This document shows, piece by piece, positions 7,905 through 14,633 of a stretch of 19,211 nucleotides of DNA. The position numbers and the translations under genes were made by a program. The stretch covers positions 1 through 19,211 of the forward strand of contig CALVUB010000006.1 in NCBI GenBank assembly GCA_944363385.1, in the 5' to 3' direction. Below the pieces are notes generated by a model. The model was not told the DNA's origin. It saw nothing but the letters and a program-made list of their open reading frames with translations, and ran no database searches. Source of the stretch: an uncultured Clostridia bacterium (GTDB taxonomy: Bacteria; Bacillota; Clostridia; Christensenellales; UBA1242). Numbering within the stretch: the stretch's first letter is position 1; every line of letters begins with the position of its first letter.

Positions 7905-7933
7905 AAAAAAATGCAAAACTGAATCGTTTTGCA
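7905..7933 (-). terminator. rho-independent terminator of the SipL-like gene
   Basis: On the minus strand TGCAAAAC and GTTTTGCA (8 bp, perfect, six-base loop) are followed by seven T residues (7905-7911). It separates the coat gene from spoIIR. Confidence 0.85.
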
Positions 7934-7960
7934 CTTATATGTTTTAGAGAGCTGTCTACT

Positions 7961-9469
7961 TCAGCCTTGATAATACAGCACGATAGAACTGTCTTCTTCA
8001 AGTGGAAACACTGTGTCTGGATTTTGAATTGCCACTTGTTCAACAGGCACATGAGCCATTTTGGCAATGTCCCAAGCATTTTGACCACTGCGAGCAAAGA
8101 GAACTTCCATTGCATAATCTCTCTCTGGCAATAGTTCGCCCTCATTTGCTTCTGAAATCACTGCTGACAATCTATCATAATAGCAATTGATTGAAACTTT
8201 CACCTTTGCGTCATAATAAAGGTCTCTTCCTTTTTTTACTATAACATCAACATCTGTTATTATTGCTGACGCCATGAGTTCGCATTGATAGTCGCATTCA
8301 AACTTTTCATTGAAAGAGAAAGGAATTTCAGCTTGCACGCTGTTTATGCTGTTTTCATCATCATTAAGATAAACGACATTTGCTTTGGCAATACCTTCAA
8401 CTATCACCGTTCCGTCTTGGAAATAAACATTAGTTAAAGTCACGCCGTTACCACTTGCAAACAACACTTTGTCAACTCTTGGCGAATTTTCATCAAGTGT
8501 TAGACTGCCTTCAATTTTGTCTTCTGCAACTGCAATTGGACAAACCACAGAATTTTCAAAAGACTCAGTTGTCACGTTGATTTCTTCTTTTGTGCTGTAA
8601 AGATCGCTTATCACACTAACAATTTCGCGTTTATACACTTTGATATATGCTTTAACAGGAACTTTTACTGTAAGTTTTTGACCATTGTCATCATTTTCGA
8701 TTTCGCTTGACACATTTTCTTCTTTGATTGAAAGATATGCCTCTACATCATTTTCTTTTTCAGCGCCTTCAACCTCAATCTCTTCTTTAAAAGACTCAGT
8801 CATATAAAAGCTTTCAAATTTATCTTCATTGGTAAGATATACCACTCGCGATAAAACTTCTCCTTGAAGAGATACAAAGCCAGTTCCACTTTCAACATTT
8901 TTTAAAATCACCTGGCTTTCAGTTGTCAAAAGTTTTTTAATGTTTTCTTTAACAGAAACAGAAGATTCAACCTCAAAGCTATCTTTTTTCCATCCAACAA
9001 GCCTAACAACCTCAATCTCCTCAATTTTTGTGCAAACATCATCATTGTTAGAGCTGATTGTGTCAATTTCTTTTTCATAAGAAAGCACGCCTGACTGATT
9101 GAGATTGACAACAAGTCTGATTGTGTCGCCAGAGATGCTTTCAACTGAGCTGTCAACAACTTTCAACACAATAAAAGCATCAGCGCCACTTACAATGTCA
9201 TTTGACTCAAATTTTGATGAGAAAGCACAAGCATGACAACTAGAATTTATCTCGCCTTCGCTCGTCATATAAATAATTTTAAGGTCAACAGAACCTGAAT
9301 AGTTTACAATGCCATTCAACACCTCATTTGCCTCTTCGTTGGCCTTGACTCCCACAGACAAGATTTTGCCAATCTCACAGCCCAGAGAAACATTGCATTC
9401 AACAGCAAAATCGCTAGTTGGGAGCTTTATCTTTTTTGCAACAGAAAATTTGTTTGTTTCAAATGCCAT
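7961..9469 (-). CDS. sipL: SipL-like spore coat morphogenetic protein (SPOCS/DUF3794 plus LysM)
   Basis: The 502-residue product resembles Clostridioides difficile SipL, a mother-cell protein that holds the coat on the forespore by binding SpoIVA through its LysM domain. It appears to have three beta-rich SPOCS (DUF3794) units at about 1-150, 160-300 and 310-440. They are marked by the repeated 'sG.v...v.Y' pattern, as in VDLKIIYMT, LSRVVYLT and KANVVYLN. A C-terminal LysM-like stretch covers about 450-500 (WDIAKMAHVPVEQVAIQNP). No signal peptide is present, as expected for a mother-cell cytosolic protein. ATG at 9469 follows GGAGGG, which lies inside the longer in-frame TTG reading. The product is acidic. 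Domain boundaries are judged by eye; the three-plus-one layout makes the assignment fairly secure. Confidence 0.85.
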   Translation of the reverse strand: MAFETNKFSVAKKIKLPTSDFAVECNVSLGCEIGKILSVGVKANEEANEVLNGIVNYSGSVDLKIIYMTSEGEINSSCHACAFSSKFESNDIVSGADAFIVLKVVDSSVESISGDTIRLVVNLNQSGVLSYEKEIDTISSNNDDVCTKIEEIEVVRLVGWKKDSFEVESSVSVKENIKKLLTTESQVILKNVESGTGFVSLQGEVLSRVVYLTNEDKFESFYMTESFKEEIEVEGAEKENDVEAYLSIKEENVSSEIENDDNGQKLTVKVPVKAYIKVYKREIVSVISDLYSTKEEINVTTESFENSVVCPIAVAEDKIEGSLTLDENSPRVDKVLFASGNGVTLTNVYFQDGTVIVEGIAKANVVYLNDDENSINSVQAEIPFSFNEKFECDYQCELMASAIITDVDVIVKKGRDLYYDAKVKVSINCYYDRLSAVISEANEGELLPERDYAMEVLFARSGQNAWDIAKMAHVPVEQVAIQNPDTVFPLEEDSSIVLYYQG

Positions 9470-9497
9470 TTTACCCTCCAAAACATTTTACGAGATA

Positions 9498-9526
9498 TAT
9501 TTACGAGCATTTATCAAGATTTATGA
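9498..9526 (-). promoter_or_regulatory. possible sigma-E-type promoter of the SipL-like gene
   Basis: On the minus strand TCATAAA (9520-9526) and CGTAAATA (9498-9505) are 14 bases apart, roughly matching the sigma-E pattern of a -35 TCATATT-like and a -10 CATACAAT-like box. No sigma-A promoter is seen for this gene, and mother-cell expression would fit its role. Confidence 0.35.
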
Positions 9527-9535
9527 CAAAAATGT

Positions 9536-9564
9536 TTGAAAAAAAGAAAAATTGGCAATATTCT
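9536..9564 (+). promoter_or_regulatory. candidate sigma-A promoter of veg
   Basis: TTGAAA (9536-9541) and TATTCT (9559-9564) are 17 bases apart. The expected start near 9571 falls at the edge of the GAGGTGG ribosome binding site, giving an almost absent leader. Confidence 0.4.
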
Positions 9565-9580
9565 TAAACAGAGGTGGTGT

Positions 9581-9817
9581 ATGAGAAAAGTTTTGATGAG
9601 TTTGGAAGATGTAAAGCTAAAAATTTTGGCACTTAAAGGAAGAGAGGTGGAAATGAATGTCAACCGCGGTCGAAAAAAGATTGAAGCGCTCAGCGGTGTG
9701 ATAAGAGATGTCTACCCGAGCGTGTTTACTGTTGAAACTTCAATGGCTAAGCTTCAGACTTTTTCATATTTTGATGTTTTATGTGGAAATGTAAAACTAA
9801 AAGAAATTGAGTTGTAG
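9581..9817 (+). CDS. veg: Veg family protein (DUF1021)
   Basis: Veg is a small, conserved Firmicute protein with an SH3-like fold; in Bacillus subtilis it is made at high levels and promotes biofilm gene expression by antagonising SinR. The 78-residue product shows the family core NRGRKKIEALSGVIRDVYPS (28-47) followed by VFTVE and a conserved FSYFDVL (61-67), and it has normal length. ATG at 9581 is taken because GAGGTGG stands just before it and the family N-terminus is short; an in-frame upstream reading has no site. Its stop codon touches the left arm of the nested repeat at 9818-9912. Confidence 0.93.
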   Translation: MRKVLMSLEDVKLKILALKGREVEMNVNRGRKKIEALSGVIRDVYPSVFTVETSMAKLQTFSYFDVLCGNVKLKEIEL

Positions 9818-9912
9818 TGCCGAAAAAGCCATTTTTTGCCAAAAGGCAAAAAAAACAAAAAGCGAGAAAAAATCTCGCTTTTTTTGCGCAATTCTTGCGC
9901 GCTTTTTCGGCA
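9818..9912. repeat. nested inverted-repeat element, cloverleaf-like, probably a bidirectional terminator
   Basis: A perfect 12-bp inverted repeat (TGCCGAAAAAGC at 9818-9829, GCTTTTTCGGCA at 9901-9912) encloses three perfect hairpins. Hairpin A pairs 9832-9840 with 9845-9853 (9 bp, loop AAAA). Hairpin B pairs 9857-9867 with 9873-9883 (11 bp, loop AAAAA, GCGAGA core). Hairpin C pairs 9886-9891 with 9895-9900 (6 bp, loop TTC). Very few bases are left unpaired. Hairpin B is followed by T-runs on both strands, so it should stop both veg and the convergent gene ending at 9923. The outer stem and the other hairpins exceed what a terminator needs; a small mobile repeat or structured RNA is possible. 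Confidence 0.85.
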
Positions 9913-9922
9913 GGCAACAAAC

Positions 9923-10363
9923 TTAACTATTTGGCAGTGTTATAATATAGATAGCGATGATTAAAAACGCCAATATCAAAATAACTGAAAGAATGGTAAA
10001 AATTATACCTATAACCTTTTGTTTCTTGCTGCTCGATTTGATAACAAAAGGATTTAAACACAAAGAAATGATTGCACAGATTGCGCCTGGTATATAACTC
10101 ATCCAGCCAATAGACAAAATAAACACAACAAAAGTTACGGCATTTTGGGCATTATTATCGGAGCTGTATGTTATAAAAAGAAAATATAAGGTAAAAATCA
10201 AAAAGCATACTGATAGAAAAAATGTGACAAGCCCGCCAATCATAAATCCCGTTTTTAAATCTTGCGGTTTATCTTGAGGGTTTTCCTCTTTATTAGGCAA
10301 ATTATTTTGATTTTTTAAATCTTCCGCGCTTACAACCTTGATTTGATAATCTTTTTTGCTCAT
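9923..10363 (-). CDS. Small membrane protein of unknown function
   Basis: I do not recognise this 146-residue protein. It has a charged, Asn/Lys/Gln-rich cytoplasmic N-terminus (about 1-38) and three hydrophobic helices (about 40-66, 76-103 and 116-142), with a basic SSSKKQK loop before the last. There is no signal peptide or catalytic motif. The ATG at 10363 has GAGAGGT six bases before it. A near-consensus promoter precedes it, so it is likely a real single-gene unit. It is divergent from the YugP-like gene and convergent with veg, with the nested repeat between. It resembles general DUF4190-like small membrane proteins only in layout; I claim no family. Confidence 0.75.
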   Translation of the reverse strand: MSKKDYQIKVVSAEDLKNQNNLPNKEENPQDKPQDLKTGFMIGGLVTFFLSVCFLIFTLYFLFITYSSDNNAQNAVTFVVFILSIGWMSYIPGAICAIISLCLNPFVIKSSSKKQKVIGIIFTILSVILILAFLIIAIYIITLPNS

Positions 10364-10392
10364 CTAATACCTCTCATTTTAATTATATAACA

Positions 10393-10421
10393 ATTATAAA
10401 CTTTTATAATCAAAAAGTCAA
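10393..10421 (-). promoter_or_regulatory. near-consensus sigma-A promoter of the small membrane protein gene
   Basis: On the minus strand TTGACT (10416-10421) and TATAAT (10393-10398) are 17 bases apart. The leader is about 23 bases. Confidence 0.8.
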
Positions 10422-10437
10422 ATATAACGATAAAAAG

Positions 10438-10467
10438 TTGACAAATTGTTTTTTCATATAATATAAT
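10438..10467 (+). promoter_or_regulatory. consensus sigma-A promoter of the YugP-like gene
   Basis: TTGACA (10438-10443) and TATAAT (10462-10467) are 18 bases apart. The start predicted near 10474 falls just at the AAGGAGA ribosome binding site, so the leader is very short. Its -35 box lies 16 bp from that of the divergent promoter. Confidence 0.8.
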
Positions 10468-10486
10468 GCTTAAAAGGAGAATGTGT

Positions 10487-11242
10487 ATGGAAAATTTAAG
10501 TGGTCTCGAGCTTGCCAGCTTGATAGTTTCAGCGCTAATCATTGTTTGCTTGGTTGTAGCTCTAGTTGTTCAAATCGTATTGATAATAAAATACAAGCAA
10601 TACAATAAAACACCTCTGTCAAGTGGATTAACTTCACAGCAAACTGCCAGAGCGCTTCTTGATGCAAACGGGCTTGAAAATGTGGCAATCGAAAAACTAG
10701 GCTTTTTTAGAAGAATATTATTGTTTGGAAATCATTATAGTGTAATGAAAAAGACAATATATTTAAGGCAAAACATTTTGCAGTCTTCTTCTGTAACAGC
10801 TGTTGGCATTGCAACGCAAAAAGTTTGTCTTGCAATTCAACACAAAAATAAAGATAAAAGTTTTATATTCAGATATGTTTTGCAAATCTTGACCTTGTTC
10901 ACTCCACTGTTATTCTATGGTTCAATCGTTTTAGGTCTTATCATAGATTTTATCACAACCTTCTCAGGCATTCCTACTATTATCGGCTTGCTGGTTGGTC
11001 TCGGATTTTACCTTCTCGTGTTTGTTTTGCAAATTGTAAACATCAAAGTAGAGAAGAAGGCAAACGCACAAGCGATTGAAATTTTGCAAAGTGCAAATAT
11101 TTTTAATGAACAAGAAATAACAACATTCAAAAATTTGTTAAAATTGTATATCATTTCTGATGTTATCGTTTTAATTTTAAGTATATTGAAGCTGATTTTG
11201 CAAATTTTAAAAATTTTGACAAGATCAAGAAAAAGAGTTTAA
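10487..11242 (+). CDS. YugP-family zinc metallopeptidase homologue with a destroyed active site
   Basis: The 251-residue membrane protein follows the YugP (Zn_peptidase_2) layout: an N-terminal helix (about 9-35), SSGLTSQQTARALLDANGL (45-63), a SSVTAVGIAT helix (101-110), AIQH (116-119), two more membrane segments (about 132-158 and 163-187), a 'VE..A' helix (188-199) and a hydrophobic C-terminus. In active members the central helix reads HEVGHAIQH. Here the five zinc-site positions read QKVCL (111-115), so both zinc histidines and the catalytic glutamate are gone, while flanking residues remain and the frame is intact. It should be a pseudoenzyme. ATG at 10487 lies six bases after AGGAGA; ATG at 10481 is possible. 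It has its own strong promoter and terminator. Confidence 0.8.
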   Translation: MENLSGLELASLIVSALIIVCLVVALVVQIVLIIKYKQYNKTPLSSGLTSQQTARALLDANGLENVAIEKLGFFRRILLFGNHYSVMKKTIYLRQNILQSSSVTAVGIATQKVCLAIQHKNKDKSFIFRYVLQILTLFTPLLFYGSIVLGLIIDFITTFSGIPTIIGLLVGLGFYLLVFVLQIVNIKVEKKANAQAIEILQSANIFNEQEITTFKNLLKLYIISDVIVLILSILKLILQILKILTRSRKRV

Positions 11243-11261
11243 AAAACAAAATTATAACAGA

Positions 11262-11288
11262 AAAAGCACCTTATGACAAGGTGCTTTT
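11262..11288. terminator. bidirectional terminator between the YugP-like gene and ppdK
   Basis: AAAAGCACCTT (11262-11272) and AAGGTGCTTTT (11278-11288) form a perfect 11-bp stem with a five-base loop. The A/T ends supply U-tracts on both strands for the two convergent genes. Confidence 0.9.
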
Positions 11289-11298
11289 GTTTTATCTC

Positions 11299-13929
11299 TT
11301 ATTTCTTTCTTGGATTTTTGATATTTGCTTGAGCTGCCGCAAGTCTTGCAATTGGCACTCTGTATGGTGAGCAAGAAACATAGGTAAGTCCAGCGTTATG
11401 GCAGAACTCTACAGAAGATGGGTCTCCACCATGTTCGCCACAAATTCCAAGTTTGATGTCAGGTCTAGTTGATTTGCCAAGGTCGGCAGCCATTTTAACA
11501 AGCTTGCCAACACCATTTTGGTCAAGCCTAGCAAATGGGTCACTTTCAAAAATTTTCTTAGTGTAGTAAACATCAAGGAATTTGCCTGCGTCATCTCTTG
11601 AGAAACCATAAGTCATTTGAGTAAGGTCATTTGTTCCAAAAGAGAAGAATTCTGCATATTTTGCAATCTGGTCAGCAGTAAGTGCTGCACGAGGAATTTC
11701 AATCATTGTTCCAATTTTGTAGGTAAGCTTAACGCCCTTCTTGGCAATGATTTCATCAGCTTTGTTGGCAACAATATCACGAACATATTTAAACTCTTTC
11801 CAGTCGCAAGTAAGTGGAATCATAATTTCAGGAACGATGTTGTAGCCTTTTTCTTTGTTTACTTCAATTGCAGCCTCAATAACCGCTTGAGTTTGCATTT
11901 CAGCAATTTCAGGATAGGTTACTGCAAGTCTAAGTCCGCGGTGACCCATCATAGGGTTAAACTCATGAAGGTCTGCAACTGTAGCTTTAAGCTTATCAAA
12001 TGAGATGCCCATTTCTTTTGCAAGAGCCTTAATTTCGCCGTCTTCATGTGGAAGGAACTCATGAAGAGGTGGGTCAAGGAAACGAATTGTAACAGGATAG
12101 CCTTGCATTGACTTGTAAATACCTTTAAAGTCTTTCTTTTGCATAGGAAGAAGTTTTGCAAGTGCGCGTTTTCTTTCTTCAACAGTTGAAGAAACAATCA
12201 TTTCTCTCACTGCAGGAATTCTGTCCGCCTCAAAGAACATATGTTCTGTTCTGCAAAGTCCAACACCTTGAGCGCCAAAGTTGAAGGCATTTTTTGCATC
12301 AGCTGGGTTGTCTGCATTGGTTCTTACTTCAAGCACTCTATACTTATCTGCCCAAGCCATAATAGTTGCAAATTCACCAGAGATTGTTGCAGGTTCAGTC
12401 TTAACAGCTCCGTCATAGATTTTTCCAGTTGAGCCGTCAAAAGAAATAACATCTCCTTCTTTAAAAGTTTTTCCGCCAAGAGTGAAAGATTTTTCATCAG
12501 AAGCAAATTTGATAGCAGAGCATCCAGCAACACAAGCTGTTCCCATTCCGCGAGCAACAACAGCGGCGTGAGAAGTCATTCCGCCACGAGCAGTCAAAAC
12601 ACCTTGGCTTGCTGCCATTCCTTCAATATCTTCAGGAGAAGTTTCAAGTCTAACAAGCACAACTTTCTCTTTGTTTTCTGCCATTTGTTTAGCTTTTTCT
12701 GCGGTAAAGCAAATTTTTCCAGAAGCCGCACCAGGAGAAGCTGGCAATGCCTCACCAATAACAGGCGCTTTTTTAAGTGCTACGGCATCAAATTGTGGGT
12801 GCAAAAGTGCGTCAAGTTGTTTAGGGTCAAGCATCATAAGAGCTTCTTTTTCAGAAATCATGCCCTCTTTTACAAGGTCAACTGCAACTTTTAAAGCTGC
12901 CTTTGCAGTTCTCTTTCCATTTCGAGTTTGAAGCATATAAAGTTTGCCATTTTCAATAGTAAACTCCATATCTTGCATATCTTTGTTGTGTTTTTCAAGT
13001 TTTTTTGCAATTGTGGCAAATTCTTTGTAAACTTCAGGATTTTGTTTTTCAAGTTCAGAAATTGGCATTGGTGTTCTAATTCCTGCAACAACATCTTCAC
13101 CTTGAGCATTCATAAGATATTCGCCATAAAGTTTGTTTTCACCAGTTGCAGGGTTACGAGAGAAAGCAACGCCTGTTCCTGAAGTGTCACCCATATTACC
13201 AAACACCATGGATTGAACATTCACCGCTGTTCCCCACTCATAAGGAATATCATGCATTCTGCGGTAAACATTTGCCCTGTCGTTATCCCAAGAGCGGAAA
13301 ACGGCTTTGATAGCTTCGATAAGTTGAGTTTCAGGGTCTTGAGGAAATTCTTCGCCTTGAGACTTTTTGTAAAGGTCTTTAAACATCTTGATGATTTCTT
13401 TAAGGTCATCAGCAGAAAGGTCTTTGTCAAATTTAACCCCTTTCTTTTCCTTAACCTTATCTAAGATTTTTTCATACTTAGATTTTTCTTGTTGCATAAC
13501 AACATCGCTAAACATTTGAATAAAACGACGATAGCAGTCGTAAGCAAAACGAGGATTGTTTGTGTTTTTAGCCATTGCTTCAACTGAAACATCGTTAAGT
13601 CCAAGGTTTAAGATTGTGTCCATCATACCAGGCATAGAAACTCTAGCACCTGAGCGAACAGAAACGAGAAGTGGATTTTTTTCGTCCCCAAACTTTTTGC
13701 CTGTGATTTTTTCAAGCTCAGCCATTTTTGCTTTGATTTGCTTCAAGATGTCGGCATTGATTTTGCGTCCGTCAGCGTAGTATTGAGTGCAAGCCTCAGT
13801 TGTAACAGTAAAGCCTTGAGGAACAGGCATTCCAAGGTTTGTCATTTCTGCAAGGTTGGCACCTTTTCCGCCAAACAGCGCTTTGTTTTTTCCATCTGCT
13901 TCTTTAAATAAGTAAACAAATTTTTTCAT
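11299..13929 (-). CDS. ppdK: Pyruvate, phosphate dikinase
   Basis: This cytoplasmic enzyme interconverts ATP, phosphate and pyruvate with AMP, pyrophosphate and phosphoenolpyruvate; in anaerobic Firmicutes it often serves PPi-linked glycolysis. The 876-residue product is full length. By residue: N-terminal ATP-grasp part with GGKGANLAEM (20-29) and SVRSGARVSMPGMMDT (90-105); swivelling phosphohistidine domain with GGMTSHAAVVARGMG (449-463), where H454 carries the phosphate; and C-terminal PEP/pyruvate barrel with LTQMTYGFSRDDA and GICGEHGGDP, C830 being the likely acid-base residue. ATG at 13929 follows AAGGAGAG by eight bases and gives the normal N-terminus; an upstream in-frame reading adds a tyrosine-rich, unlikely extension. 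It has its own promoter and terminator. Confidence 0.97.
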   Translation of the reverse strand: MKKFVYLFKEADGKNKALFGGKGANLAEMTNLGMPVPQGFTVTTEACTQYYADGRKINADILKQIKAKMAELEKITGKKFGDEKNPLLVSVRSGARVSMPGMMDTILNLGLNDVSVEAMAKNTNNPRFAYDCYRRFIQMFSDVVMQQEKSKYEKILDKVKEKKGVKFDKDLSADDLKEIIKMFKDLYKKSQGEEFPQDPETQLIEAIKAVFRSWDNDRANVYRRMHDIPYEWGTAVNVQSMVFGNMGDTSGTGVAFSRNPATGENKLYGEYLMNAQGEDVVAGIRTPMPISELEKQNPEVYKEFATIAKKLEKHNKDMQDMEFTIENGKLYMLQTRNGKRTAKAALKVAVDLVKEGMISEKEALMMLDPKQLDALLHPQFDAVALKKAPVIGEALPASPGAASGKICFTAEKAKQMAENKEKVVLVRLETSPEDIEGMAASQGVLTARGGMTSHAAVVARGMGTACVAGCSAIKFASDEKSFTLGGKTFKEGDVISFDGSTGKIYDGAVKTEPATISGEFATIMAWADKYRVLEVRTNADNPADAKNAFNFGAQGVGLCRTEHMFFEADRIPAVREMIVSSTVEERKRALAKLLPMQKKDFKGIYKSMQGYPVTIRFLDPPLHEFLPHEDGEIKALAKEMGISFDKLKATVADLHEFNPMMGHRGLRLAVTYPEIAEMQTQAVIEAAIEVNKEKGYNIVPEIMIPLTCDWKEFKYVRDIVANKADEIIAKKGVKLTYKIGTMIEIPRAALTADQIAKYAEFFSFGTNDLTQMTYGFSRDDAGKFLDVYYTKKIFESDPFARLDQNGVGKLVKMAADLGKSTRPDIKLGICGEHGGDPSSVEFCHNAGLTYVSCSPYRVPIARLAAAQANIKNPRKK

Positions 13930-13959
13930 ATATTTTTCTCTCCTTTTTTGTCGATAATA

Positions 13960-13988
13960 ATTATACTCAAAAAAAGAAAAATAGGCAA
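13960..13988 (-). promoter_or_regulatory. sigma-A promoter of ppdK
   Basis: On the minus strand TTGCCT (13983-13988) and TATAAT (13960-13965) are 17 bases apart. The -35 box lies inside the terminator hairpin of the preceding gene. Confidence 0.65.
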
Positions 13989-14007
13989 ACAAATTTCGCC
14001 TATTTTT
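13977..14007 (-). terminator. rho-independent terminator of the 189-residue gene
   Basis: On the minus strand AAAAATAGGC and GCCTATTTTT (10 bp, perfect, 11-base loop) begin directly after the TGA at 14008-14010, and a T-rich run follows. Confidence 0.75.
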
Positions 14008-14577
14008 TCAATAATTTGAACGAATTTCTGTGATGACCACATTTTCTTTTTTTACTCCAACCTTGCAATCATAAACAAGAAACTCTAAAATCACGCCATA
14101 AAGCTCATGCTCAGAGATATAGCTCATAAGTTTTGAAAATCCAGGGATGTTCCAAAGCCTATTTTCTTCGAGCGATCCATGCATGTTGTATTTTGGCTCT
14201 TCATAGATGTTGCGCTGAGTTGCCTCTTCGTCATCGCGAGCAGTTATATCGACCGTGTCACCAAAAGCGCCACGAGTCACTTTGATGTCCCCCACAAGCA
14301 CAAGGTCTTCCTTGAAAGGGCGATAAGACTGCGCAATTGTCACATTTTTCGAGTAATTTTTCAGCGCAGTCAACGCCTCTTCCAAAGTTTTGACGTATAC
14401 AAATTTGCCTTTAGGTTTGCTTGCATCACGAATCACATATTCTTCAGCAGGATATTTTTTGATAAAGGCAGAAATGCCTTCAATATCGCTAGCCATAAAA
14501 ACATCTTGAGGGAAGAAGTTAAGCCCAAGCTCTCTAATCGTGCGAATGGAATCCTTTTTATCTTTAACGTCGATCAT
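14008..14577 (-). CDS. Conserved-looking protein of unknown function, upstream of ppdK
   Basis: I do not recognise this 189-residue soluble protein. It has no signal peptide or membrane helix and is mixed alpha/beta and acidic. Notable segments by residue are EEYVIRD (45-51), KGKFVYVKTLEEALTALKNY (56-75), VTIAQSYRPFKEDLVLVGDI (79-98), DITARDDEEATQRNIYEEP (110-128) and a C-terminal GVILEFLVYD ... VVITEIRSNY (161-189). The order of strands, with a late 'E-F' strand and a closing 'EIR' strand, recalls part of an ATP-grasp domain, but essential motifs are not visible and this is a guess. AGGAGA lies six bases before the ATG. A good promoter precedes it and a terminator follows, so it is a single-gene unit beside ppdK in the same direction. 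Confidence 0.75.
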   Translation of the reverse strand: MIDVKDKKDSIRTIRELGLNFFPQDVFMASDIEGISAFIKKYPAEEYVIRDASKPKGKFVYVKTLEEALTALKNYSKNVTIAQSYRPFKEDLVLVGDIKVTRGAFGDTVDITARDDEEATQRNIYEEPKYNMHGSLEENRLWNIPGFSKLMSYISEHELYGVILEFLVYDCKVGVKKENVVITEIRSNY

Positions 14578-14597
14578 GCCAAATCTCCTATATTAAT

Positions 14598-14627
14598 ATT
14601 ATAGCATGCCTCTTCAACTTTTGACAA
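14598..14627 (-). promoter_or_regulatory. sigma-A promoter of the 189-residue gene
   Basis: On the minus strand TTGTCA (14622-14627) and TATAAT (14598-14603) are 18 bases apart. The -35 box lies seven bases after the stop codon of the giant gene. Confidence 0.7.
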
Positions 14628-14633
14628 ATGAAT

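Noticed and set aside
11409..13780. Many short open frames on both strands within ppdK
   Set aside because: They are shadows of the conserved dikinase frame; none has a start signal or recognisable protein.
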